From an uncultured Blautia sp. (GTDB lineage: Bacteria; Bacillota; Clostridia; Lachnospirales; Lachnospiraceae), in NCBI GenBank assembly GCA_900541985.1, contig UQLX01000003.1, positions 94,965 to 158,964 on the forward strand: a stretch of 64,000 nucleotides of DNA, read 5' to 3'. The translations under genes and the position numbers were made by a program. The stretch's first letter is position 1. Each line of letters starts with the position of its first letter. Of this stretch, positions 1 through 7,563 are shown in pieces. Under the pieces are notes generated by a model. The model made no database searches. It saw nothing but the letters and a program-made list of their open reading frames with translations, and was not told the origin of the DNA.

Positions 1-668
1 ATATGGGAGTTGTTCTTCCGAAAGAGGGATTTCTTCAGGGACTGAGAGAGCTTTGCGACAAAGCCGGAGCCCTTCTTATTTTTGACGAGGTGATCACAGG
101 CTTTCGTCTTGCCTTCGGCGGTGCGGCAGAATATTTTGGCGTAACACCGGATATAGTAACTTACGGTAAGATCATCGGTGCAGGTATGCCGGTAGGCGCC
201 TACGGCGGCAGAAAAGAGGTCATGGAAATGGTTTCTCCTTCCGGTCCTGTTTATCAGGCGGGAACCTTAAGCGGCAATCCGGTTGCCATGGCGGCAGGAC
301 TGACTCAGCTGAAATATCTTTATGCCCATCCTGAGGTTTATACAGGACTTGAGAAAAAAGGCGAGAAGCTGTATGAGGGAATGAAGGAGATCGCGGAAAA
401 AGCAGGACTTACCTGTCATCTGAACCATATTTCCTCCCTTGGAAGTATTTTCTTTACCAAAGAAGAGGTATGCGATTATACCTCCGCAAAAACCTCTGAC
501 ACAAAAGCTTTTGCAAATTATTTCCTTGCCATGCTGAATGGCGGCGTTCACCTGGCTCCGTCCCAGTTTGAGGCAATGTTCTTATCAGACGCTCATTCAG
601 ACAAAGTGATCGAACAGACACTGAAGGTATTTGAAGAGGTTGTGACAAAAGGAGAAATTTATGAATAA
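1..668 (+). CDS. hemL: Glutamate-1-semialdehyde 2,1-aminomutase, C-terminal part (cut by window start)
   Basis: This PLP enzyme of the aminotransferase class III family converts glutamate-1-semialdehyde to 5-aminolevulinate, the first committed precursor of haem, sirohaem and corrinoids. Only about the last half is present, because the frame is open to the left edge. The visible part has the cofactor-binding segment LIFDEVITGFR and the Schiff-base lysine in TYGKIIGAGMPVGAYGG. These, with the GTLSGNPVAMAAGL motif, separate it from other class III aminotransferases. The gene overlaps the start of aroC by 8 bases, so the two are probably translated together. Family call is strong; the true start lies outside the window. 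Confidence 0.9.
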   Translation, partial: MGVVLPKEGFLQGLRELCDKAGALLIFDEVITGFRLAFGGAAEYFGVTPDIVTYGKIIGAGMPVGAYGGRKEVMEMVSPSGPVYQAGTLSGNPVAMAAGLTQLKYLYAHPEVYTGLEKKGEKLYEGMKEIAEKAGLTCHLNHISSLGSIFFTKEEVCDYTSAKTSDTKAFANYFLAMLNGGVHLAPSQFEAMFLSDAHSDKVIEQTLKVFEEVVTKGEIYE

Positions 669-1755
669 ATCCACATTCGGACGGCATTTTACCGTAACTA
701 CCTGGGGGGAATCCCATGGAAAGGCTCTGGGCGCAGTTGTAGACGGCTGCCCGGCAGGGCTCCCTCTTTCCGAAGAGGATATCCAGAAACAGCTGGACAG
801 GCGCAAACCTGGACAGAGCCGTTATACCACAGCCCGTAAAGAAGGGGATCAGGTAGAAATCCTGTCAGGAGTTTTTGAGGGCAGGACAACAGGGACTCCG
901 ATTTCCCTTATGGTCAGAAACATGGATCAGAGATCCCGGGATTACGGGAATATTGCATATTCCTACCGTCCGGGCCATGCGGATTTTACCTTTGATTCCA
1001 AGTATGGTTTCCGGGATTACCGGGGCGGCGGACGATCTTCCGGAAGAGAAACGCTGGGAAGGGTGGCAGCAGGAGCCATTGCCCTTAAGATCCTGGAATC
1101 TATGGGGATTTCCTTCTGCACTTATACAAAGTCCATTGGTCCGGTGGAGATTCAGGAATTTCATCCGGAAGAGATCAGCAATAATGCCTTTTATATGCCG
1201 GATGCAGCCGCAGCCAGAAAAGCAGGTGAGTTTCTGGAAGAGTGTATGAAGAATCTGGACAGTGCAGGCGGCATCATTGAGTGCCGGATCCAGGGTGTAC
1301 CGGCAGGTCTTGGTACTCCGGTTTTCGAGAAGCTGGACGCTGTGCTGGCACAGGCGGTCATGTCCATTGGAGCCGTAAAGGGTGTGGAGATCGGGGAAGG
1401 CTTCCACGCGGCAGAAATGAAAGGTTCCCAGGATAATGACGGATTTATCCCTGCTGACGGCGCAATTGTCAAAACATCCAATCATGCAGGGGGCATTATG
1501 GGCGGAATCAGTGACGGAAGTGAAATCCTTCTCCGGGCTGCCATTAAGCCCACCCCGTCCATCAGCCTGCCTCAGGATACCGTGACAGATCAGGGAGAAA
1601 ACATATCTCTGGAGATCCACGGCCGCCATGATCCTGTGATCGTGCCAAGAGCGGTGGTAGTGGTGGAATCTATGTGTGCTCTGGCGATCGTGGACGCTCT
1701 TTTTGGAAATATGTATGCACGGCTGGATAAAGTGCAGGAGTTTTATAAAAAATAG
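661..1755 (+). CDS. aroC: Chorismate synthase
   Basis: It catalyses the last step of the shikimate pathway, EPSP to chorismate, using reduced FMN. The 364-residue length is normal for the bacterial enzyme. Family signatures are visible: the N-terminal GESHGKALGAVVDG stretch, the RPGHADFTF motif, the YRGGGRSSGRET motif around residues 115-130, and the C-terminal HDPVIVPRAVVVVESM. The ATG lies inside the last codons of hemL. Chorismate feeds tryptophan, phenylalanine, tyrosine and folate. No other aro gene is adjacent in this window. Confidence 0.97.
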   Translation: MNKSTFGRHFTVTTWGESHGKALGAVVDGCPAGLPLSEEDIQKQLDRRKPGQSRYTTARKEGDQVEILSGVFEGRTTGTPISLMVRNMDQRSRDYGNIAYSYRPGHADFTFDSKYGFRDYRGGGRSSGRETLGRVAAGAIALKILESMGISFCTYTKSIGPVEIQEFHPEEISNNAFYMPDAAAARKAGEFLEECMKNLDSAGGIIECRIQGVPAGLGTPVFEKLDAVLAQAVMSIGAVKGVEIGEGFHAAEMKGSQDNDGFIPADGAIVKTSNHAGGIMGGISDGSEILLRAAIKPTPSISLPQDTVTDQGENISLEIHGRHDPVIVPRAVVVVESMCALAIVDALFGNMYARLDKVQEFYKK

Positions 1756-1817
1756 AAAGCAGAGAAGGGAGCAGAATAAACGATGTTCCCTTTTCTTCAT
1801 ATGCAAAGGAGGCTGCC

Positions 1818-2477
1818 ATGAAAACTTTTTATGTAAATGGAACCATTCTCACCATGGAAGAAGAGAACCTGTATGCTTCCTACGGCATCACCACGGTACA
1901 GGACGGCATGGTAGGGAAACCGCTGTTTCAGCTTTTGAAGGCTGCGGGAAAAATGGGAATCCTGAAGCTGGATATCGTCGGTTATCTGGATATCATGACG
2001 GCGGCAGATCTGATCGAAGAGGAGCCGGAATATGCCGGAACCTTATGAGGGAGAAAAGGAATACCGGGGATACCCCATTCACAGTGATGAAAAGCTGAGA
2101 GAATATATCGCCCTTGCTCTGGATAAGAAACAGCAGCTTCTTGCTCACTGCAATGGAGATGCGGCTGCGGAGCAGTATGTTTCCCAGTTTGAAAAGGAGC
2201 TGGAAAAAAGAGAGAGTTAGGATGCTTTCCGGCCGGAGATGCCGTGGACTATGGAATGAAGTTTACCTTCCACCAGGATACACCGGTGGTGCCACCGGAT
2301 ATGATGCGGACAGTTTCCTGTGCAGTAAACCGTGTGTCAAAAACAGGACAGAGCATCGGTGCAGACGAAAAAATTTCAGTTCTGGAGGCTCTGAAAGCAG
2401 AAAAAGATCAGCTGGCGGACATTCGGGTTCTGCAGACAATAAAAGAAAATCAGGCGGTTTTCAGGAGGGGAGCATAA
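1818..2477 (+). pseudogene. Degraded YtcJ-like amidohydrolase
   Basis: Remnants of a metal-dependent amidohydrolase of the YtcJ type can be read in pieces. A good ribosome site (AAAGGAGG) precedes ATG 1818 and the typical N-terminus MKTFYVNGTILTME. The frame then jumps straight to YASYGITTVQDGMVG, which normally lies roughly a hundred residues further on. A second piece in another frame (about 2032-2220) holds the metal-site-like LLAHCNGDAAAEQYV. A third (about 2244-2420) holds FTFHQDTPVVPPDMMR and SIGADEKISVLEAL. Ordered family segments separated by deletions and frame changes, in under 700 bases instead of about 1.6 kb, show an inactivated gene. No product is expected. Confidence 0.8.
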
Positions 2478-2479
2478 TT

Positions 2480-2545
2480 ATGGCATTAAAAGAAGCAAAG
2501 GAATATCTGGAGCATCGGGGATACGGAGACCGGATTAGAACGTAA
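2480..2545 (+). pseudogene. 21-codon stub of a YbaK/EbsC-type (aminoacyl-tRNA deacylase) gene
   Basis: A ribosome site (AGGAGGGG) precedes ATG 2480 and a 21-codon frame, MALKEAKEYLEHRGYGDRI plus two residues, then TAA. This matches the first residues typical of YbaK/EbsC-family proteins, which hydrolyse mischarged tRNA (about 160 residues). Everything after the first helix is missing, and the stop is followed directly by a terminator. I read it as a deletion remnant; a true micropeptide is possible but less likely. The family call rests on a short similarity recalled from knowledge of the family. Confidence 0.45.
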
Positions 2546-2558
2546 TTAAACAAAAGAT

Positions 2559-2612
2559 AAAAGACTGATAAATGAGGCGGTACAAAACTCCATCGTTTAT
2601 CAGTCTTTTTTC
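2559..2612. terminator. Bidirectional intrinsic terminator
   Basis: Perfect 14-bp inverted repeat AAAAGACTGATAAA (2559-2572) / TTTATCAGTCTTTT (2596-2609), with A- and T-runs on the outer sides. It separates the plus-strand pseudogenes from the convergent lactonase gene. Confidence 0.85.
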
Positions 2613-2621
2613 ATAAAGAGC

Positions 2622-3719
2622 TTATTCGGATTTTTCCGGTTTCTTTTTCTCCGGTTTTTCCGGTACCGGCCAGATATGGATGCTGTTAGGTGTTTCTACT
2701 TTGTGTGGCTTATCGTTCATGACAATGATATTTTTTTCATAGTCTACACGGAATACGGTGATCGTATTGCTTGCATGGTTGGCAACTGCAATGTGCTGAT
2801 TGTCCGGGAAGATAACCAGATCCTTTGGATAGTCACCGCTGATGGGAAGATTGAATTTCTTTTCCAGAAGACCGGTTTTCTGATCGATCTCATACATGGA
2901 AACAGAATTTTCTCCTGCTGTGGTACAGAAAAGATGTTTTCCGTCAGGTGCCAGTGCAAGTCCGGAGGCAGCATTGTGAATGGCATCCTTATCGTTTTCT
3001 TTACGGAGTGTGGAGATGCTCTGGATCAGCTCAAATTCCGGAAGATGGCCGCTGCCGTCATAGCTGTATACTTTGATCTCATTGCTTAACTCAAAGAGAA
3101 TGTAGGCGAACCGCCCGTCTGCACTGAAACGGATGATTCTTGGACCGCTTTCTCTGGGGCAGCGGAGGATATCCACAAGCTCCAGCTTATGACGTCTTTT
3201 ATTGATCCGGTAAATTTTTACCTGGTCGATTCCGTTATCTACGGCACAGAGATATTTATTGTCGGGAGTTGGGCGGACACAGTTTACATGAGGGCGGAAG
3301 TTACGCTCAGCAACGCTTCCGAGACCTTTATGGAATACACCGTCCATCAGACTGCCCAGACGGCCGTCCCGGTGTGTATGGACAACAGTCACCTTACCGT
3401 CATGATAACCCGCAACATAAAGATATTTGCCGTCTACATCTGTTGCAAGGAAACAGCCTCTCATCCCATCGATATCCACGCTGTTGATTCTGGTGAGATC
3501 GCCGTTTTCGTCACGTTTAAAAACAGCTACGCCCTCGTCCTCGATCGAATAGAGAAAAAGTCCGTTTTTGGAGATGGTGGTGTGGGAGGAGTTGCTGACC
3601 TCTACTTCGTTTCTCTCTGTCAGAGTACCTTTTTCCACATCGACATCATAAACCTGGATCCCCTTGCTGGATCCGTGGGTATAAGTACCCACATATGCCA
3701 CATATTTTTTATTGTCCAT
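2622..3719 (-). CDS. Lactonase-family seven-bladed beta-propeller (6-phosphogluconolactonase-like)
   Basis: The 365-residue protein belongs to the Pgl/YbhE-type lactonase family, in which some members hydrolyse 6-phosphogluconolactone. The N-terminal YVGTYTHGSSKGIQVYDVD is characteristic, and repeated blade motifs follow (for example LFLYSIEDEG, KYLYVAGY, RPHVNCVRPTPDNKYLCAVDNG, ALAPDGKHLF). There is no signal peptide. An ATG lies eight codons upstream, but the ribosome site AGGAGG sits just before ATG 3719, which I take as the start. The last residues are a Lys/Glu-rich tail (KPEKKKPEKSE). The exact substrate cannot be told from sequence. Confidence 0.85.
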   Translation of the reverse strand: MDNKKYVAYVGTYTHGSSKGIQVYDVDVEKGTLTERNEVEVSNSSHTTISKNGLFLYSIEDEGVAVFKRDENGDLTRINSVDIDGMRGCFLATDVDGKYLYVAGYHDGKVTVVHTHRDGRLGSLMDGVFHKGLGSVAERNFRPHVNCVRPTPDNKYLCAVDNGIDQVKIYRINKRRHKLELVDILRCPRESGPRIIRFSADGRFAYILFELSNEIKVYSYDGSGHLPEFELIQSISTLRKENDKDAIHNAASGLALAPDGKHLFCTTAGENSVSMYEIDQKTGLLEKKFNLPISGDYPKDLVIFPDNQHIAVANHASNTITVFRVDYEKNIIVMNDKPHKVETPNSIHIWPVPEKPEKKKPEKSE

Positions 3720-3787
3720 TCTGATTGCCTCCTGATTCTGCAAATTCAGTTTGTTTGTTGTACTGGCTGAATTTATTAAGTGCCCTT

Positions 3788-3816
3788 ATTATAGCATAAA
3801 CAAAAACCAAGGACAA
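3788..3816 (-). promoter_or_regulatory. Sigma-A promoter of the lactonase gene
   Basis: On the minus strand: -35 TTGTCC (3811-3816), 17-base spacer, -10 TATAAT (3788-3793), about 70 bases before the start codon. Confidence 0.75.
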
Positions 3817-3917
3817 GATTTCTGGCTTTTGGAAAATGTATTTTATGATGTACGAAACGTATTTTTTCAGGAGGAAATCGAAAAATATAAAATTACGGTA
3901 ATGTAAAGGGATTGGAA

Positions 3918-3946
3918 TTGACAAAGGAGACGGTACAACTTATAAT
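3918..3946 (+). promoter_or_regulatory. Consensus sigma-A promoter of the CorA-type gene
   Basis: TTGACA (3918-3923), 17 bases, TATAAT (3941-3946): a perfect consensus match. It is placed about 75 bases before the GTG start at 4020. Confidence 0.85.
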
Positions 3947-4019
3947 GTAAGTTATATTTTTGTGTGAGGGTGTTCCGGCATTTTCCGGGACATACGAGAG
4001 TGGAAAGGGGAACAGAACC

Positions 4020-4961
4020 GTGATTAGAATGTTTCGCACATCTGACGGTGCTATTCATGAAATACAGGAACCGCAGGACGGCTGCTGGATCGCACTGACG
4101 AATCCGACGGCAACAGAGATTTTTGAAATTTCAGAGCAGTTTCAGATTGAGGTAGACGATCTCAGAGCCCCTCTGGATGAGGAAGAGCGTTCCCGTATTG
4201 AAGTAGAGGATGACTATACTCTGATACTGGTGGATGTGCCTATGATCGAAGAAAGAAATGATAAGGACTGGTACGGCACGATCCCTCTTGGTATTATTGT
4301 AACGGATAAGATGATTTTTACTGTCTGTCTGGAGGATACGCAGGTACTGACACGATTTATGGAAGGCCGTGTCAGAAACTTTTTTACTTATATGAAGACC
4401 CGCTTTATCCTGCAGATCCTTTACCGGAATGCCAGTATGTATCTGCGCTATCTGCGTATCATTGACAAAAAAAGTGAGCAGGTGGAGGAAAAACTCCATC
4501 TTTCTCCCAGAAACCAGGAACTGATCGAACTTCTGGAACTGGAGAAATCACTGGTGTACTTTACAACCTCCCTGCGATCCAATGAAGCTGTGCTGGAGAA
4601 GCTGATCAAGATTGAGAGCATCAAGAAATATCCGGAGGATACGGAGCTTCTGGAGGACGTTATCATTGAGAATACCCAGGCTATTGAGATGGCGAATATC
4701 TACAGCGGAATTCTCAGAAGCATGATGGACGCTTTTGCCTCCGTTATCTCCAATAATCTGAATGATGTGATGAAGATCCTTTCTGTGATCACCATTGTAA
4801 TGAGTATCCCTACTATTATCTTCAGCGCTTACGGAATGAACCTGAGCGCGGCGGGAATGCCGTTCTCCAAAACACCATGGGGCTTTTTGATCGTTATTCT
4901 GATATCCATTGCACTCAGTGTTATTGCTGCAATCGTGCTGTCAAAAAAGAAATATTTCTGA
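4020..4961 (+). CDS. corA: CorA-family divalent cation transporter
   Basis: This is an inner-membrane magnesium/cobalt-type channel of the CorA superfamily. The cytoplasmic N-terminal funnel ends in long helices. Two C-terminal membrane segments follow, the first running into the selectivity motif YGMN (FSAYGMNLS) and the second ending in KKKYF. I choose GTG 4020 because AAAGGGG sits nine bases upstream; the frame is open further upstream but without a ribosome site. The predicted 313 residues match the family. A strong consensus promoter precedes it. It could be closer to the CmpX or ZntB branch; metal specificity is not readable. Confidence 0.88.
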   Translation: MIRMFRTSDGAIHEIQEPQDGCWIALTNPTATEIFEISEQFQIEVDDLRAPLDEEERSRIEVEDDYTLILVDVPMIEERNDKDWYGTIPLGIIVTDKMIFTVCLEDTQVLTRFMEGRVRNFFTYMKTRFILQILYRNASMYLRYLRIIDKKSEQVEEKLHLSPRNQELIELLELEKSLVYFTTSLRSNEAVLEKLIKIESIKKYPEDTELLEDVIIENTQAIEMANIYSGILRSMMDAFASVISNNLNDVMKILSVITIVMSIPTIIFSAYGMNLSAAGMPFSKTPWGFLIVILISIALSVIAAIVLSKKKYF

Positions 4962-4983
4962 TGTAAAGGAGATACGTGATTTT

Positions 4984-5841
4984 ATGAATTGGATTGACAA
5001 GCTGGAACGTAAATTTGGAAGATATGGTATTCCGAACCTGACCCTGTATATGGTGATCTGTTATGTTCTGGGGTATTTTCTGATGATCCTGAACCCGGGG
5101 ATACTGAATATGCTGAGCCTTGAGCCCGCAATGATCCTGAAAGGACAGATCTGGAGACTGGTCACCTGGGTGATCTATCCTCCCCAGACAGGGAATTTTT
5201 TGCTGTTTGTAATTTCCATTTTCTTTTTTTATTACCCGATCGGAAATTCTCTGGAACGTACCTGGGGAACCTTCCGGTATAACCTGTATATTTTTTCCGG
5301 ACTGCTGTTTGTGATGATCGCAGCCTTTCTGACCTATTTCTTTACGGGCAGAGTATATCTGGTAGGTGCTGTGTTTACCACCTATTATGTAAGTATGTCT
5401 GTTTTCCTGGCTTATGCGGCCTGCTATCCGAATATGCAGCTCCTTCTGTGGTTTGTGATCCCCATCAAAATGAAATGGATGGGATGGGTATACGGAGCAA
5501 TCATTCTGTATAATATTATCTATTATTTACGAATCGGTGTATGGGTAATGACCGTGCCTATTATAGCGTCATTTTTGAACTTTGTCCTGTTTTTCTTCAG
5601 CGGTATCAGTATGTACCGGTTCCGCCCAAAAGAAGTAAAAAGGAGACGAGAATTCAAAAAGGCCATGGCCCAGAGCCGTGTGAATCCTGCAACAGGAGGA
5701 AGTGTTGCCAAGCATAAATGTGCCATCTGCGGACGGACAGAGCTGGATGATCCAAACCTGGAATTCCGTTTCTGCTCCAAATGCAACGGCAATTACGAAT
5801 ACTGTCAGGACCATCTGTTTACACATGAACATGTGAAGTAA
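4984..5841 (+). CDS. Rhomboid-like membrane protein with C-terminal Cys/His motif
   Basis: The 285-residue protein has about six hydrophobic segments (first near residue 20, last near residue 205). The hydrophobic core resembles the rhomboid/derlin fold, with WRLVTWVIYPP in place of the usual first-loop signature. I cannot find the rhomboid GxSG serine or the partnering membrane histidine; the expected region reads GAVFTTYYVSMS. A basic linker is followed by a probable metal-binding tail: CAICGR, FCSKCNG, YCQDHLFTHEH. AAAGGAG lies 12 bases before ATG 4984. It follows corA by 22 bases and may share its transcript. Function is unknown; an inactive rhomboid acting as a membrane adaptor is an inference. 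Confidence 0.7.
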   Translation: MNWIDKLERKFGRYGIPNLTLYMVICYVLGYFLMILNPGILNMLSLEPAMILKGQIWRLVTWVIYPPQTGNFLLFVISIFFFYYPIGNSLERTWGTFRYNLYIFSGLLFVMIAAFLTYFFTGRVYLVGAVFTTYYVSMSVFLAYAACYPNMQLLLWFVIPIKMKWMGWVYGAIILYNIIYYLRIGVWVMTVPIIASFLNFVLFFFSGISMYRFRPKEVKRRREFKKAMAQSRVNPATGGSVAKHKCAICGRTELDDPNLEFRFCSKCNGNYEYCQDHLFTHEHVK

Positions 5842-5882
5842 ACAAACGAGGAGAAAACACCAGACGAGGAGACAGAATTATT

Positions 5883-7172
5883 ATGAAAAAAAGACCATTT
5901 GTGACCCTGGAAAAGCTGAGAGAGATCGAAGCTGAATTTCCCACACCTTTTCATCTTTACGATGAAAAAGGAATCCGTGAAAACGCAAAAGCGTTGAAGG
6001 AGGCATTTGCATGGAACAAAGGATTTAAGGAGTTCTTTGCAGTAAAGGCAACCCCCAATCCCTATCTGATCCAGATCCTTCAGGAGTATGGCTGCGGCTG
6101 CGACTGTTCTTCCATGACAGAGCTGATGATGGCCAAAGCATTAGGCTGCAAAGAGGGGGAAGTGATGTTTTCCTCCAACGATACACCGGAAGAGGAGTTC
6201 CGTTATGCAGATGAGATCGGCGGCATCATCAATCTGGATGATATCACTCACATTGAGGCTGTAGAGCGCTCTGTGGGCAAAATCCCCAGGACCATCAGCT
6301 GCCGTTACAATCCGGGCGGACTTTTTAAGATCAGCAATGACATCATGGACAATCCGGGGGATTCCAAATACGGAATGACAACAGAGCAGATTTTTGAGGC
6401 GTTTCGTATCCTGAGGGAGAAGGGTGCAGAAAATTTCGGTATCCACGCATTCCTTGCCAGCAACACGGTAACAAACGAATATTATCCTATGCTTGCAAAG
6501 ATCATGTTTGAGCTTGCAGTGAAGCTTCAGAAGGAAACAGGAGCACATATCAGCTTTATCAATCTTTCCGGCGGTATCGGTATTCCCTATAGTCCGGACC
6601 AGAGACCAAATGATATCCGTGTGATCGGTGAGGGTGTCCGCAAAGTTTACGAAGAAGTCCTTGTTCCGGAAGGAATGGGAGACGTTGCAATTTATACCGA
6701 GCTGGGACGTTTTATGATGGGACCTTATGGCTGCCTTGTAACAAAGGCCATTCACGAAAAGCATACACATAAGGAATATATCGGAGTAGATGCCTGTGCG
6801 GTAAACCTGATGCGCCCGGCCATGTACGGAGCATATCATCACATTACGGTTATGGGAAAGGAGCAGGAGGTCTGCGACCATCTTTATGATGTTACAGGGT
6901 CTCTCTGTGAAAATAACGACAAGTTTGCCATTGACCGTTATCTTCCAAAGATTGATAAGGGAGATCTCCTTGTGATCCATGATACGGGAGCACATGGCTT
7001 TGCGATGGGATACAACTACAATGGCAAGCTGAAATCAGCGGAAATCCTTCTTCATGAGGATGGAAGCTTCCAGCTGATCCGCAGAGCAGAGACACCGAAG
7101 GACTATTTTGCAACCTTTGACTGCTTTCCTGTTTACGAAAAGCTTCTTGAGGATGCAGACAGACTGAAATAA
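5883..7172 (+). CDS. lysA: Diaminopimelate decarboxylase
   Basis: This PLP-dependent fold-III decarboxylase converts meso-diaminopimelate to lysine, the last step of lysine synthesis. At 429 residues it is normal length. The cofactor lysine is in FFAVKATPNP, the CDCSSMTEL and NLSGGIGIPY segments match the family, and the C-terminal domain carries GVDACAVNLMRPAMYGAYHH and DVTGSLCENNDKFA, the latter with the catalytic cysteine. It stands alone, followed by a strong terminator. Confidence 0.93.
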   Translation: MKKRPFVTLEKLREIEAEFPTPFHLYDEKGIRENAKALKEAFAWNKGFKEFFAVKATPNPYLIQILQEYGCGCDCSSMTELMMAKALGCKEGEVMFSSNDTPEEEFRYADEIGGIINLDDITHIEAVERSVGKIPRTISCRYNPGGLFKISNDIMDNPGDSKYGMTTEQIFEAFRILREKGAENFGIHAFLASNTVTNEYYPMLAKIMFELAVKLQKETGAHISFINLSGGIGIPYSPDQRPNDIRVIGEGVRKVYEEVLVPEGMGDVAIYTELGRFMMGPYGCLVTKAIHEKHTHKEYIGVDACAVNLMRPAMYGAYHHITVMGKEQEVCDHLYDVTGSLCENNDKFAIDRYLPKIDKGDLLVIHDTGAHGFAMGYNYNGKLKSAEILLHEDGSFQLIRRAETPKDYFATFDCFPVYEKLLEDADRLK

Positions 7173-7182
7173 TAGAAAACAG

Positions 7183-7214
7183 AGACCGGATGTGCTTATG
7201 CATCCGGTCTTTTC
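7183..7214 (+). terminator. Intrinsic terminator after lysA
   Basis: AGACCGGATG (7183-7192), loop TGCTTATG, CATCCGGTCT (7201-7210), then TTTT. Confidence 0.9.
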
Positions 7215-7217
7215 CAT

Positions 7218-7250
7218 AAAAAAAGACTGCTGAGAGAACTCAACAGTCTT
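7218..7250 (-). terminator. Intrinsic terminator of the tRNA-Leu transcript
   Basis: On the minus strand a 12-bp stem (AAGACTGTTGAG / CTCAGCAGTCTT, one G-U pair) is followed by a run of seven T, eight bases past the tRNA 3' end. Confidence 0.85.
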
Positions 7251-7257
7251 ATATTCA

Positions 7258-7339
7258 TGCCGCTGGCCGGACTCGAACCGGCACGGTGTTACCCGCTTGA
7301 TTTTGAGTCAAGTGCGTCTGCCAATTCCGCCACAGCGGC
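7258..7339 (-). tRNA. tRNA-Leu (anticodon CAA)
   Basis: Read on the minus strand. The acceptor stem GCCGCTG pairs with CAGCGGC and has discriminator A. The anticodon stem CTTGA/TCAAG encloses loop CTCAAAA, giving anticodon CAA, which decodes UUG. A short variable arm follows, then the T-loop GTTCGAGTC. The CCA end is not encoded. Own promoter and terminator flank it. Confidence 0.93.
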
Positions 7340-7355
7340 ACATGAACCGAAGATT

Positions 7356-7384
7356 ATAATAACACATTATCTGCATGACTGCAA
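7356..7384 (-). promoter_or_regulatory. Promoter of tRNA-Leu
   Basis: Minus strand -35 TTGCAG (7379-7384), 17 bases, -10 TATTAT (7356-7361), 16 bases before the mature tRNA 5' end. Confidence 0.6.
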
Positions 7385-7447
7385 GCTATATTTTTGCTTT
7401 CTTTGGGATTCTTTATGAAAAATTTATAATATTTCACAGGAAGAACA

Positions 7448-7476
7448 TTGAATTTCAGGGAAAAAGGTGGTATGTT
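7448..7476 (+). promoter_or_regulatory. Probable ftsH promoter
   Basis: TTGAAT (7448-7453), 17 bases, TATGTT (7471-7476). It leaves a leader of about 80 bases holding a start-stop pair (see findings). Confidence 0.5.
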
Positions 7477-7563
7477 ACAACAGGTAAATAACTTTTTGCA
7501 TTTATGGTTAAGCTGAAAGAGGAGTTTCCATAACATGTGACAGGGATGGAGGATAGAAAATTT

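Noticed and set aside
865..1806. 313-codon open frame on the minus strand across aroC
   Set aside because: It is antisense to a well-supported chorismate synthase, has no ribosome site and no family features.
1756..1817. Attenuator-like hairpin between aroC and the pseudogene
   Set aside because: The AAGGGA/TCCCTT pairing is only six to eight bases with a long loop and no clear T-run.
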